A DNA stretch of 64,000 bases, taken from positions 1-64,000 of the forward strand of contig NZ_JAEVFI010000006.1 in assembly GCF_019303495.1 (NCBI RefSeq), in the 5' to 3' direction. The notes under the pieces were generated by a model. The model searched no databases. It had not been told where the DNA came from and saw nothing but the letters and a program-made list of their open reading frames with translations. Position numbers and translations under genes: made by a program. Source of the DNA: Streptomyces sp. JJ66. Its GTDB lineage: Bacteria; Actinomycetota; Actinomycetes; Streptomycetales; Streptomycetaceae. Shown here piece after piece: positions 17,387-27,300 of this stretch. The first letter of the stretch is position 1. Each line of letters opens with the position of its first letter.

Positions 17387-17534
17387 GGCTGCCCCTTTCG
17401 CTGCCCTTTTCCGGCCCTCGGGTTTCCCCCGGGTTCCCCCTCACGTTTCCAGCCCTGGGAACCCTCTCCCGGTGGTCATCCTCTTGTGAGCGACTGTACG
17501 CCTTGTTCCGTTGGTCCGCCGTTAGCATGATCGG

Positions 17535-18026
17535 ATGAGGGAAGCAGCAGGTGGGGTGGGTGGCGACAGCACCGAGTCCGTCGTCGGCGCGGTGTGCGCG
17601 GTGGCGCGGGAGTACGGACACGGCGAGCGGCTGCGGGTGACGCACGACATCGGCGCCGACCAGGTGTCGCGCCGCACCCAGGCTCCGTTCGGCAGCGCCA
17701 CCGACCCAGGCGGCTCGCTGCCGCACGAGGGGTTCGTGGAGATCGCCAGCACTCCGGCGGTGGAGGTGACGGTCTACCCGGACGGGGACGCCGCGATCGA
17801 CGTGGACGGCGTCGAGTTCCGCGACGTGCCGCGCGAGCAGGCGCCCGCGTTCCTGCGCGCGGTGTACGACGGCTCGGCGTACGTGCACCGGAAAGTGTTC
17901 CCGCCCCAGCTGTGGCTCGTCGTGCCGCTGCCGGACGGCACCGCGCACCGGGAACTGGTGCTGCCGCTGGTTACCACGCCCTGGCTCAGAGGCCGGGCGC
18001 GCCCCACACCGGGAACCAGCGGCTGA
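17535..18026 (+). CDS. Conserved-looking hypothetical protein
   Basis: This 163-residue soluble protein has an alpha/beta pattern (VEVTVYPDGDAAIDVDGVEF, then PPQLWLVVPLPDGTAHRELVLPL). The family was not recognised. The ATG at 17535 follows a TTAGCAT-like element closely, which may indicate a short leader. Its last 41 nt overlap the convergent end of pspAB. Confidence 0.65.
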   Translation: MREAAGGVGGDSTESVVGAVCAVAREYGHGERLRVTHDIGADQVSRRTQAPFGSATDPGGSLPHEGFVEIASTPAVEVTVYPDGDAAIDVDGVEFRDVPREQAPAFLRAVYDGSAYVHRKVFPPQLWLVVPLPDGTAHRELVLPLVTTPWLRGRARPTPGTSG

Positions 18027-18549
18027 GGTCCGGCTCGACCGGCAGGTCCCCCTCCAGCAGGCCGCGCACCTGGAGCTCCAGCGGGTTGTCACGGCGCTCA
18101 CCGGCACCGGGCAGCGGAGCGAACGGGTAGAACGTGCCGCGCTTGTAGAGGTAGACGAGGGCGAGCGGGCGGTCGCCGTCGGCGTCGCGGAAACCGACCA
18201 GGGAGCACAGCAGCTGCGGCCCGAACCCGCCGCCCTCCAGCGCGCTGTTCACCGCGTGCAGGTCGCCCACCAGCCCGGGCAGCTCCTCCGGGCGGTGCCG
18301 CGAGCGCACCCAGGTGTAGCCGTAGCCGTCCTCGCTGAACTCGGCGGAGGGGAGGATGCCGCGCACGTCGGCCTCGATCCGGTCGAACGCCCCGCCCTCG
18401 GCGGCGGCGAAGCAGACCGAACCAGTACCGGTGGGGCGGAACCCCGCACCGGCCTGGAGGGTGATGGCGGCCGAGGGCAGGGCGAACAGCCGGTCCAGGT
18501 CGGGCCGCACCGGCTTCCTGCGGCCGAGCAGCGCGTCAAGGAAACCCAC
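17986..18549 (-). CDS. pspAB: PspA-associated protein PspAB
   Basis: This protein of about 187 residues begins MGFLDALLGRRKP and continues LDRLFALPSAAITLQAGAGF, the pattern of actinobacterial PspAB. It is thought to work with PspA in phage-shock-type envelope stress defence. The start is taken at GTG 18549; the frame is open 12 codons further upstream, but those residues do not fit the family. The nearby htpX supports the call. Confidence 0.82.
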   Translation of the reverse strand: MGFLDALLGRRKPVRPDLDRLFALPSAAITLQAGAGFRPTGTGSVCFAAAEGGAFDRIEADVRGILPSAEFSEDGYGYTWVRSRHRPEELPGLVGDLHAVNSALEGGGFGPQLLCSLVGFRDADGDRPLALVYLYKRGTFYPFAPLPGAGERRDNPLELQVRGLLEGDLPVEPDLSRWFPVWGAPGL

Positions 18550-18623
18550 GGTCCCGACTGTAGGCACAAAACGCGCCCCCCACACCCCGCCCCGCCCGCA
18601 GGGGTGCCGCCGCAGCGGCCGGC

Positions 18624-19520
18624 TCAGACGGCCAGGTGGGCGGACGCCTCCGTCGCGATGCGCCCGAAGACCTTCTCGTCAGCGGCGAACCGGGTCCCCG
18701 GGATCGGCCAGTGCACGACGATCTCGGTGAACCCCAGCTCCGCGTGCCGCCCGGCGAAATCCACGAAGGCGTCGAAGGACTCCAGCGGACGGTCCGGCGT
18801 GAACGACGTCAGCAGCACCTTGTCCAGCTCCGCGACGTCCCGGCCCGCCTCCGCGCAGGCCGCGCCCAGCCGCTCGACCTGCGCCGCGATCGCCGCCCGC
18901 GACTGCTCCGGCGTACCGTGCTCGAACACCTTCGGGTCGCCGGTGGTCACCCACGCCTGCCCGTACCGCGCCGCCAGCCGCATGCCGCGCGGCCCGGTGG
19001 CGGCCACCGCGAACGGCAGCCGCGGACGCTGCGCGCAGCCGGGCAGGTTGCGGGCCTCGTGCGCGGAGTAGAACGTGCCGCCGTGACTCGTCTCCTCCTG
19101 GGACAGCAGACGGTCCAGCAGCGGTACGAACTCGGCGAGCCGGTCCGCCCGCTCCCGGGGCGACCACGGCTCCTGGCCCAGCGCCGTCGCGTCGAACCCG
19201 GTGCCGCCCGCCCCGATCCCGAGCGTCACCCGGCCCGCGCTGACATCGTCCAGCGTGATCAGCTCCTTGGCGAGCGTCACGGGGTGGCGGAAGTTCGGCG
19301 AGGTGACGAGCGTGCCGAGGCGCATGCGGGTGGTGGCGGTCGCGGCGGCGGTGAGCGTGGGGAGCGCCCCGAACCAGGGGCCGTCCCGGAACGGCGGTCG
19401 CCAGGACAGGTGATCGTAGGTGTACGCGGTGCCGAAACCCAGCTCCTCGGCGCGCTGCCAGCGCTCCCGCCCACCCTCGTGCCAGCGGTGGATCGGCAGG
19501 ATCACAGTGCTCAGACGCAT
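18624..19520 (-). CDS. LLM-class F420-dependent oxidoreductase
   Basis: This 298-residue protein has the luciferase-like TIM-barrel pattern: an opening strand MRLSTVILPIHRW, RMRLGTLVTSPNFRHPVTLAKE, and RVTLGIGAGGTGFDATALG. In actinobacteria such proteins usually use coenzyme F420 rather than FMN. The substrate is unknown. The ATG at 19520 is chosen because the barrel begins there; the frame is open to 20264, but that extension is Arg/Gly-rich shadow sequence. Confidence 0.83.
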   Translation of the reverse strand: MRLSTVILPIHRWHEGGRERWQRAEELGFGTAYTYDHLSWRPPFRDGPWFGALPTLTAAATATTRMRLGTLVTSPNFRHPVTLAKELITLDDVSAGRVTLGIGAGGTGFDATALGQEPWSPRERADRLAEFVPLLDRLLSQEETSHGGTFYSAHEARNLPGCAQRPRLPFAVAATGPRGMRLAARYGQAWVTTGDPKVFEHGTPEQSRAAIAAQVERLGAACAEAGRDVAELDKVLLTSFTPDRPLESFDAFVDFAGRHAELGFTEIVVHWPIPGTRFAADEKVFGRIATEASAHLAV

Positions 19521-19700
19521 GAGGACGACCCTACGCCCCTGCCGATACCTGCCTCTGGGCTCCTCTGCGCACGCCCGGCCCCCGCGTCTTGCCCCCCGGC
19601 CCCGCGTCTCGCGCGCGCCCGGCCCCGACGTCGGCGCCGAAGGGCGGGGCTGTTTCACCATCCCTGCCGGGCGTCGGCCGAGGGCCACTAGGGTTATCTC

Positions 19701-20012
19701 ATGGGTGTGTTGAGCGCAGCCGAGCTTGAGGCCATGATCGAAGAGGCGACGGTGGACGCCTACACCGAAGACGAGCAACTGACCGGTCTTTTCACCCTGC
19801 TTGAGGAACACCTGGCCGTGCCCTTCACCACGACGGTCCTTGGGAGCGAAGTGACCGTGCGCGCCGTTGACCTCACGCCGGGCGGCAGGATCGTCGCCCG
19901 GTGCACGCGGTCTGGCATGCGGCAGGCGATCGGCATTCTGGAGCTGCCGTTGCCCAGCCCGGCGCCGGAGGGCGCACAGTGGATCGAGGCATACCGGCAC
20001 TGGGCCGGTTGA
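19701..20012 (+). CDS. CcbP-like calcium-binding protein
   Basis: This 103-residue acidic protein matches the CcbP pattern: VDAYTEDEQLTGLFTLLEE, PFTTTVLGSEV and a closing WIEAYRHW. CcbP was first described in cyanobacteria as a calcium-buffering protein. The role in actinobacteria is untested. It is followed 54 nt later by the disrupted gene at 20067 and may share its transcript. Confidence 0.65.
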   Translation: MGVLSAAELEAMIEEATVDAYTEDEQLTGLFTLLEEHLAVPFTTTVLGSEVTVRAVDLTPGGRIVARCTRSGMRQAIGILELPLPSPAPEGAQWIEAYRHWAG

Positions 20013-20066
20013 GGCCAGACACCTCGTTTCACCGCACGAAACTGGCCTAGCAACAAGGAACTGGAC

Positions 20067-20643
20067 GTGGCTGAGGACCAGCAACAGCACGACGGCAGTC
20101 TGCCGCTGCCCGAGCTCATCGAGCGCGGTGCCGAACTGAAGCAGCAGTTGATCACCTTCGGGCAGAGCGCACGCTTTGAGCAGTGGTTGATGCCCCTTCT
20201 GCTGGACGCCGCTGGCCCCGCGATGGAGTTGGACGAGGGCGAGGCCATCCGGATCATCGACCACTTCTGGCGGACTCCGACACCATCGGTGTCATCTATG
20301 ACGAGGTCGAAGGGCTCAACTTCTACGCGGACTACGGCATGCTGCGGGACCTCTTCGCTGATCCGGCGCTCCCGGGCCGCAAGCGGCACCAGGACCTGCT
20401 GCGCACCTATCTGCGCGACGACTCGATCTCGACGCTGCCTCTCCGCCGCTGGTCGCCGCTCACCCGGAGACAGCGGACACCGTGTTTGGGAAGCTGCTGC
20501 GGAAGCCCGGCTTCACCTGGAGCGAGCACGGTGAGGCGCTGCTGAGTCGGCGCAAGCCCTGGTGCTATGAGCGCCAGCCGCGTCCCGGGATGTCCGTCAT
20601 CGGCGACCGCCTGAGTGAGCTGCTCGGAGTGGGAGGGCGCTGA
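20067..20643 (+). pseudogene. Hypothetical protein gene broken by two single-base deletions
   Basis: From GTG 20067 (AAGGAA ribosome site) frame 0 codes for a plausible protein up to HFWR near 20272. It continues in a second frame (DSDTIGVIYDEVEGLNFYADYG) and from about 20440 in a third (AHPETADTVFGKLLRKPG ... LSELLGVGGR), ending at TGA 20641-20643. Each switch is explained by one missing base, near 20272 and near 20441. Restored, it would be about 191 residues of unknown family. A sequencing error cannot be excluded. Confidence 0.75.
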
Positions 20644-20726
20644 GAGTTACTGGGGCGAGGTCCAGGGCGGGCACCTGATGCCGGGAAGCGGCGTGGTGGG
20701 GGCAGACGCTGCCGTACGCTCGCCGC

Positions 20727-21533
20727 ATGGGAAACGTGGGACACACCGACACCGCGCGGCGGTTCACCGAGTTGCATGACAGCGGCATTTTCGTGCTGGC
20801 GAACGCCTGGGACGCCGGGACGGCACGGCTCCTGGCGGACGCCGGGTTCGCCGCGCTCGGCACGACGAGCGCCGGGCTGGCCCACACCCTGGGCCGCCCG
20901 GACGGGGTGAACGCCGTCACCCGCGACGAGGCGCTGGCCAGCGCCGCCGCCATCGCCGCCGCGACGGAGCTGCCGGTGTCGGCCGACCTGGAGAGCGGGT
21001 TCGGCCGCACACCGCAGGAGGTCGCGGAAACGATACGCCGAGCGGGCGCGGCCGGGCTCGCGGGCGGCTCCGTGGAGGACTCCACCGGCGATCCGCACGC
21101 CCCGGTGCGTCCGCTGGAGGAGGCGGTGGAGCGGGTGGCCGCCGCGGCTGAGGCGGCCCGCTCCCTGGACGCGCCCTTCGTGCTCACGGCCCGTGCGGAG
21201 AACTACCTGTACGAGCGGCCCGACCTGGACGACACCGTGCGCAGGCTGCGAGCGTTCGAGGCCGCGGGGGCCGACGTACTGTTCGCCCCCGGCCTGCCGG
21301 ACGCGGACGCCGTGCGGACCGTCGTCGGCGCGGTCAGCCGCCCGGTCAACGTGCTCATGGGCGACGCGGCGCCCCCGCTGACCCTCGCGGACCTGGCCGC
21401 GCTCGGCGTGCGCCGGGTCAGCCTCGGCTCGGCGCTGTCCCGCACCGCGATCAATGCCGTACGCGCGGCGGCACGGCGCGTCCTCGACCACGGGAGGTTC
21501 GACTTCGGCGAGACGCCCACCGGCGCGAGCTGA
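20727..21533 (+). CDS. Isocitrate lyase/PEP mutase-family protein
   Basis: This 268-residue TIM barrel matches the family: NAWDAGTARLLADAGF, TTSAGLAHTLG, PVSADLESGFG (metal-binding Asp/Glu) and VLTARAENYL. Members cleave or rearrange C-C and C-P bonds of 2-oxo acid-type substrates. The Cys of true isocitrate lyases (KKCGH) is absent, so a lyase or mutase of another substrate is likely. The ATG start is clear. No pathway partner is adjacent. Confidence 0.85.
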   Translation: MGNVGHTDTARRFTELHDSGIFVLANAWDAGTARLLADAGFAALGTTSAGLAHTLGRPDGVNAVTRDEALASAAAIAAATELPVSADLESGFGRTPQEVAETIRRAGAAGLAGGSVEDSTGDPHAPVRPLEEAVERVAAAAEAARSLDAPFVLTARAENYLYERPDLDDTVRRLRAFEAAGADVLFAPGLPDADAVRTVVGAVSRPVNVLMGDAAPPLTLADLAALGVRRVSLGSALSRTAINAVRAAARRVLDHGRFDFGETPTGAS

Positions 21534-21650
21534 CGTGGGCTGGGGCTGGGCTGCCGGTACCAGGTGAGCGGGCTGGCGCCGGGGGCGGCCCGGCGACAGG
21601 TGAGCGGGGTGGGGCACGGATGTGCGAGTGAGTGGGGGAGGATGGTGCCT

Positions 21651-22511
21651 GTGACTGATGCCGCCGACACTTTCCGCCGCGTACCGCTGCCCGCACGTCC
21701 ACCCCGGCTCATCGCCACAGACCTGGACGGCACCCTGCTGCGCGACGACAAGTCGGTCTCCGAGCGGACCATCGCGGCGCTGGCCGCGGCCGAGAAGGCG
21801 GGCGTCGAGGTCTTCTTCGTCACCGGTCGGCCCGCCCGGTGGATGGATGTCGTCAGCGACCACGTGCACGGGCACGGGCTCGCCATCTGCGCCAACGGCG
21901 CCGCCGTGGTGGACCTGCACAGCGGTGGCACCCTCGTGGAGGTGCGCGAGCTGACGCGGCAGGCCGCCATGGCGGTGGTCACGGCGCTGCGCGACGTCGC
22001 CCCCGGGGTCACCTTCGCCGTCGAGCGCGCGGGCGGTATCAGCTACGAGCCCGCCTACCCGCCGATCGTCGAGGACGTCGGCTCGGGCGTCGCGCCCGTC
22101 GGCAAGCTGCTCGGGGAGGACGCGGCGCCGGGCGGGGAGCCGGTACTCAAGCTGCTCGCCCACCACACCGCGCTGGACCCGGACGCCTTCCTCCAGCTCG
22201 CCCGGCGCGCGGCCGGTGACTTCGCCGAGTTCACCCGCTCCAGCCCGAGCGCCCTGCTGGAGGTCAGCGGGCGCGGCGTGAGCAAGGCCAGCACGCTCGC
22301 GCTGTGCTGCGCCGAGCGCGGCATCTCCCCGGCCGAGGTCGTCGCCTTCGGGGACATGCCCAACGACCTTCAGATGCTGACCTGGGCCGGGACCTCCTAC
22401 GCCATGGCCAACGCCCACCCGGCCGTCACCGCCGCCACCACCCACGCCACCTGGTCCAACGAGGCGGACGGCGTGGCCGTGGTGATCGAGGGCCTGCTGG
22501 CCCTTCACTGA
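21651..22511 (+). CDS. Cof-type HAD-superfamily phosphatase
   Basis: This protein of about 286 residues has HAD motif I DLDGTLL, motif II VTGR, and motifs III/IV with K and GDMPNDLQML, plus a Cof-type C2 cap. It probably dephosphorylates sugar phosphates or similar metabolites in the cytoplasm. GTG 21651 is preferred because GGGGGAGG lies about 9 nt upstream; ATG 21642 would sit directly on that site. The frame is open to 21564. Confidence 0.88.
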   Translation: MTDAADTFRRVPLPARPPRLIATDLDGTLLRDDKSVSERTIAALAAAEKAGVEVFFVTGRPARWMDVVSDHVHGHGLAICANGAAVVDLHSGGTLVEVRELTRQAAMAVVTALRDVAPGVTFAVERAGGISYEPAYPPIVEDVGSGVAPVGKLLGEDAAPGGEPVLKLLAHHTALDPDAFLQLARRAAGDFAEFTRSSPSALLEVSGRGVSKASTLALCCAERGISPAEVVAFGDMPNDLQMLTWAGTSYAMANAHPAVTAATTHATWSNEADGVAVVIEGLLALH

Positions 22512-22513
22512 CC

Positions 22514-22545
22514 CGCCCGGCGGCCGGGCGCCCGGCCGCCGGGCG
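22514..22545. terminator. 32-bp perfect GC palindrome between convergent genes
   Basis: The 16-bp arms 22514-22529 and 22530-22545 are exact reverse complements with no spacer. The palindrome starts 3 nt after the HAD stop and faces the convergent sensor kinase, so it may terminate both transcripts. Confidence 0.7.
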
Positions 22546-22603
22546 CTCGCGGCATCTCCTTTCCCGCCCCAGCTCCCCGCGCCTCCCGGGCGCACCGCAC
22601 CGG

Positions 22604-24322
22604 CTACAGCGGGGCGGCCCACCGGACGGCCGTGCCACGGCCGTGCAGCCCGGGGCCGGTCTCGCTGGTGCCGCCCAGCTCCTCGGCGCGGCGCCGGAGG
22701 TTCGTCAGCCCGCTGCGGCGGCCACCGGATGGCAGGCCCACGCCGTCGTCGGCAACGGTGAGCCGCACGGCGGGCCGTCCGTCGGGCAGGGTGCCGGTGA
22801 CGTCAGCGGTCAGCTCGATGCGGGACGCGCCAGCGTGCCGCACCGCGTTGGACAGGGCCTCGCGCGCCGCGGCTACCAGGTCGCGCCCGGTGCGTTCGCC
22901 GACCAGCGAGTCCACCGGGCCGGTGAACGTCACACCGGGCTGGAAGCCGAGTGCGAGCGCTGCGGTGCCCACCTCGCGCAGCAGCCGGGTGCGCAGGGAC
23001 GCGGCCTGCTCGGCCGGGTCCTGCTGGAGGGCGTAGATGGCGCCACGGATCTCCCGGATGGTCAGGTCCAGCTCGTCCATGGCCTGTTCGATGCGCCGCC
23101 CGTACTCCGGCGGCTCCGCGCCCGCCGGGCTGTCCGGTGCCGGGCCGGGAGCCGCCCGCCGCCGCACGCTCTCCAGCAGCATGCCCGTGGCGAACAGGCG
23201 CTGGATCACCAGGTCGTGCAGGTCGCGGGCGATGCGGTCGCGGTCCTCGTAGACGGCCAGGCGCTCGCGGTCCCGCTGGGCCTCGATGAGCAGCAGGGCG
23301 AGCGCCGCCTGTGAAGCGAACCGGCGGGCGAGCGTGCGTTCGGTGGCGGTGAACGGCGGGGCGCCCGGGGACCGGGGCAGGGCCAGGGTGCCCAGGATGC
23401 GGCCCTCGTTGCCGAGCGGCAGCATCATGCTGGGCCCGAACCGGGCGGCCACGTGCGTGGTCAGCCGGGGATCGGTGGCCGAGTCCTCGACGTATACGGA
23501 CTCCCCGGTGAGCAGCGCGGCCACCAGCGGGCTGTGCGGCGGAACCCGCACGCCCAGCAGTTCGGCCGGGTCGTCCGCGGCGGCGGCGACGATCTCCAGG
23601 CCGCCTTCCGCGTCCGGCATGAGCACCAGCCCGGCCGCCGCGTCCGCCAGCTTGCGGGCCTGCTCGGCGACGACGGACAGGGCGTCCTGCGTGCCGCGCA
23701 GCAGCGCCGTGGTCAGCGCGGCGCTGCCGTCGATCCAGCGGGCCCGCTGCCGCGCGGACTCCAGCAACCGCGCGTGGCCGACGGCGATTCCGGCCTCGGT
23801 GGCCACCACCCGCACCAGGTGCACGTCGGCGTCGGTGAACGGCCGCCCCTCGGCCTTGTCACACAGGTAGAGGTGGCCGAAGGGCTCGTCGAGGACACGG
23901 ATGGGCACGCTGAGGAAGTGCGGGTTCGGGCCGCCGCCGATGCGGCCACGGATCACGGCGGCGTCGCCGTGGGTGAAGAACCCCGGCAGGCCGTCGGCTT
24001 CCGCGCCCAGCACGCCGATCGCCGCGTGCCGGGCACCGGTGAGCGCGGCGGCAGTCTGCACGCTGCGGTCCAGGACGCTGCGCAGGTCCACATCCTGGCC
24101 GATGGCAACCATGGCTTCCAGCACCTGCGGCAGTCTGCGCACCAGCTCCGGGGTGAGGCTCTGCAACGACTCGGCGGCCTGCCGGGCCGCCCGCGTCACG
24201 GCCGTCCGCTCGTCGCCCGGCGGCACAGCGGGGCGGGCGGGCGGCGCGCCGGTGTGGTCGGGCACACCCGCCCCGGCCCGCGAGCCCGGGCCGTCCGGGG
24301 GGCCGGTGCGGTCCGAGGCCAT
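22604..24322 (-). CDS. GAF-domain sensor histidine kinase (DosS/DevS-like)
   Basis: This 572-residue kinase has two GAF domains (about 75-175 and 190-345) and a HisKA_3 dimerisation helix with phospho-His369 (RDLHDLVIQRL). The C-terminal ATPase domain carries SNAVRHA, VADDGVGL and GLTNLRRRAEELGG. The first GAF goes almost straight from GFFTHG to PHFLSVPIRV, so it looks shorter than in DevS-type redox sensors. The gene follows cydCD by 24 nt and is likely cotranscribed with the cytochrome bd genes. No response regulator is adjacent. GGAAGG precedes the ATG. Confidence 0.88.
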   Translation of the reverse strand: MASDRTGPPDGPGSRAGAGVPDHTGAPPARPAVPPGDERTAVTRAARQAAESLQSLTPELVRRLPQVLEAMVAIGQDVDLRSVLDRSVQTAAALTGARHAAIGVLGAEADGLPGFFTHGDAAVIRGRIGGGPNPHFLSVPIRVLDEPFGHLYLCDKAEGRPFTDADVHLVRVVATEAGIAVGHARLLESARQRARWIDGSAALTTALLRGTQDALSVVAEQARKLADAAAGLVLMPDAEGGLEIVAAAADDPAELLGVRVPPHSPLVAALLTGESVYVEDSATDPRLTTHVAARFGPSMMLPLGNEGRILGTLALPRSPGAPPFTATERTLARRFASQAALALLLIEAQRDRERLAVYEDRDRIARDLHDLVIQRLFATGMLLESVRRRAAPGPAPDSPAGAEPPEYGRRIEQAMDELDLTIREIRGAIYALQQDPAEQAASLRTRLLREVGTAALALGFQPGVTFTGPVDSLVGERTGRDLVAAAREALSNAVRHAGASRIELTADVTGTLPDGRPAVRLTVADDGVGLPSGGRRSGLTNLRRRAEELGGTSETGPGLHGRGTAVRWAAPL

Positions 24323-24346
24323 GGCGGGCGCCTTCCGGTCAGGCGG

Positions 24347-27300
24347 TCAGGTCAGGGGCACAGGGGCACCCCTCGTCCCAGTGGAGCGGAGAGTCTCGGC
24401 TTCCGCCTCCCGGGCGAGCAGTTCGCGCAGCGGGCCGGGGACGTCCGCCAGCTCGGCGTACGGGCCGCGCTGCACGCACCGGCCGCCGTCCAGGACCAGC
24501 ACCTCGTCCACGGCCGCCAGTCCGGCGAGCCGGTGGGTGATGAGCACGGTGGTGCGGCCCTCGGTGGCCGCCAGCAGGTCTGCGGTCAGCGCGTCGGCGG
24601 TGGCCAGGTCCAGGTGCTCGGCGGGCTCGTCCAGGACGAGAACCGGGAAGCCCGCCAGCAGCGCCCGGGCGAGCGCGAGCCGCTGCCGCTGACCGCCGGA
24701 GAGCCGGGCGCCGTGCTCGCCGACGGACGTGTCCAGGCCCTCGGGCAGCCCGTCCACCCAGGGCAGCAGGCGGGCGTCGGCCAGGGCGCGGCGCAGCGCG
24801 GTGTCGTCCGCGCCGGGGCGGGCGAGCCGCAGGTTCTCCCGCAGCGTGGAATCGAACAGGTACGCGTCCTGGGCACACAGGCCGACGCCGCGCCGCACGG
24901 TGTCCGAGTCGTACCCGGTGGCGTCGGCGCCCCCGTAGGTGTACGTGCCGCCCTGCGGGTCCGCGAAGCGGAGCAGGGTGTGGGCCAGCGTCGTCTTGCC
25001 GGAGCCGGAGGGCCCCACGACGGCGACGCGCTGGCCCGGCGTCAGCTCCAGGTCAATTCCGTCGAGCGCGGGCCGGTCCTGTCCCGGGTGGCGCACGGTC
25101 AGGCCGCGTAGCCGCAGCGGGAAGGGGGACGCGGGCGCGGGCAGCGGCTCGTCCGGTTCGCGGACCGGTTCGGGCGCATCCAGCACCTCGTGCAGGCGCT
25201 CCGCGCTGCGCCGCACCCGCTGCCGGTACTGCACGGCGAGCGGCAGGCCGAGCACGGCTTCGAACGCGGCCAGCGGCGTCAGCACGACAACGGCCAGCCA
25301 GACGCCCGCCAGCTGGCCGTCGTGCACGGCCTGGCCGCCGAAGGCGGCGGCAGCGGTGACGGTCAGCCCGGTGGCGAGCGCGGTGAGCCCACCGGCCAGT
25401 GCGGTGGCCGCCGCTGAGCGCGCCGCGATGCCGGTCAGCTCGGCGTCGGCCCGGCGGACGGCGGCCAGGCGACGGGCCAGTGCCCCGGTGACGGTCAGCT
25501 CGCCGACGCCGGTCAGCAGGTCCACGGTGCGCGCGCTGAGCGTGCCGCGCGCCGGGGCCAGGGCACGGGCGGTGCGCCGGGTCACCACGGAGGTCAGCCA
25601 CGGCACGCCGACTCCGGCGGCCACGAGTCCCACCGCGAGCGCGGCCCCGGCCTCCGGGAGCAGCCAGGCGGTGAATCCGACGGCGGCCGCCCCCACGGTC
25701 ACCGCAGAGGTGACCGGCAGCAGCCAGCGCAGAAAGTAGTCCTGCAACGCGTCCACGTCGTCTACGAGCCGCGCCAGCACGTCGCCCCTGCGGCTGCGGT
25801 GCAGCGCGGCCGGGGCCAGCCGCTCCAGCTGCCGGTAGACGGTCACCCGCAGGTCGGCCAGGACACGCAGCACGGCGTCGTGCGATACCAGGCGTTCGGC
25901 GTACCGGAAGACGGCGCGACCGATACCGAAGGCCCGCGTCGCGGTGACGGCCACCATCAGGTACAGCACCGGGGGCTGTTCGGAGGCGCGGGAGATCAGC
26001 CAGCCAGAGACGGCCATGAGCCCCACCGCGCTGGCGAGGGCCAGAGCACCCAGTGCGGTGGCGAGCGCGAAACGGCCACGCAGGGGCCGCCCGGCGGCGC
26101 GCACGCGGGCGAGCACACCGCGCGCGGGATCACCGGTGTCCGCCGCGGCGGCAGGGGCCTGTGGCGGAGCGGGTGGTTTCACGTGAAACTCACCCTGTTT
26201 CACGTGAAACACCGGCTCGGGCCCCGTTGCCGGGGCAGGCACCGGGGCTGCGTCGGCGGCGGTGGGCTGGGCAGCCCCGCCGGCCGGGGCCGCCCCGCCT
26301 ACCGGGGCTGCCTGGCTGACCGGGGCCGCCTGGTCTACCGGGGGCGCCAGGTCCGCCTGGCCCACGGAGACCACGCGGTCCGCGACCGCCAGCAGGGCGG
26401 GACGGTGCACGATCAGCAGCACCGTGCGGCCGTGCGCGAGTCGGCGGATCGCCTCGACCACCGTGCCCTCGGTGGCCCCGTCCAGCGCGGCCGTGGGCTC
26501 GTCCAGGAGCAGCACCGGCCGGTCCGCCAGGAAGGCGCGGGCCAGCGCCACCCGCTGCCGTTGCCCCGCCGACAGCCCGGCGCCGCCCTCGCCCAGCTCC
26601 CTGGCCGGGTCCAGATCGGCCGCACCGGCGTCGCGCAGGGCGGCGTGCACGGCGTCCGCGTCGGCGTCGGGCCGGGCGAGGCGGACGTTGTCGGCGAGCG
26701 TCCCGGCGAACAGGTAGGGGTGCTGCGGCACCCAGGCCACGTGGCGGTGCCACTCCGCGCGGTCCAGCCGCGCCAGGTCCACGCCGTTCACCAGGACGCG
26801 TCCGGTCGTCGGCGGGACGAAGCCCAGCACGGCGTTCAGCAGTGTGGACTTGCCCGCGCCGGACGGCCCGACCAGCGCGACGGTCTCCCCCGCGCACACG
26901 GTGAGATCGGTGACCGGCAGCGAGGGCGTGTCCCGGCCCTCGTGCCACACGCTGACCCCCTCCAGCGCCACGCCGACCCCGGAGGCGTCGGGCAGCGGGC
27001 GGCCCCCGGGCTCGGGCAGCGGCGTCTGAAGCACCGCGAACGCCTCCTCCGCCGCCGCCAGCCCCTCGGCGGCGGCGTGGTACTGGGCGCCCACCTGCCG
27101 CAGCGGCAGGTATGCCTCCGGAGCGAGGATCAGCACCACCAGCCCGGTGTAGAGGTCCAGTTCGCCGTGGACCAGCCGCATGCCGATGCCAACGGCCACC
27201 AGCGCGACGGAGAGCGTCGCCAGCAACTCCAGGGCGAAGGAGGACAAGAAGGCCAGGCGCAGCGTCCGCAGCGTCGCCCGGCGGTAGTCACCAGTGATCG

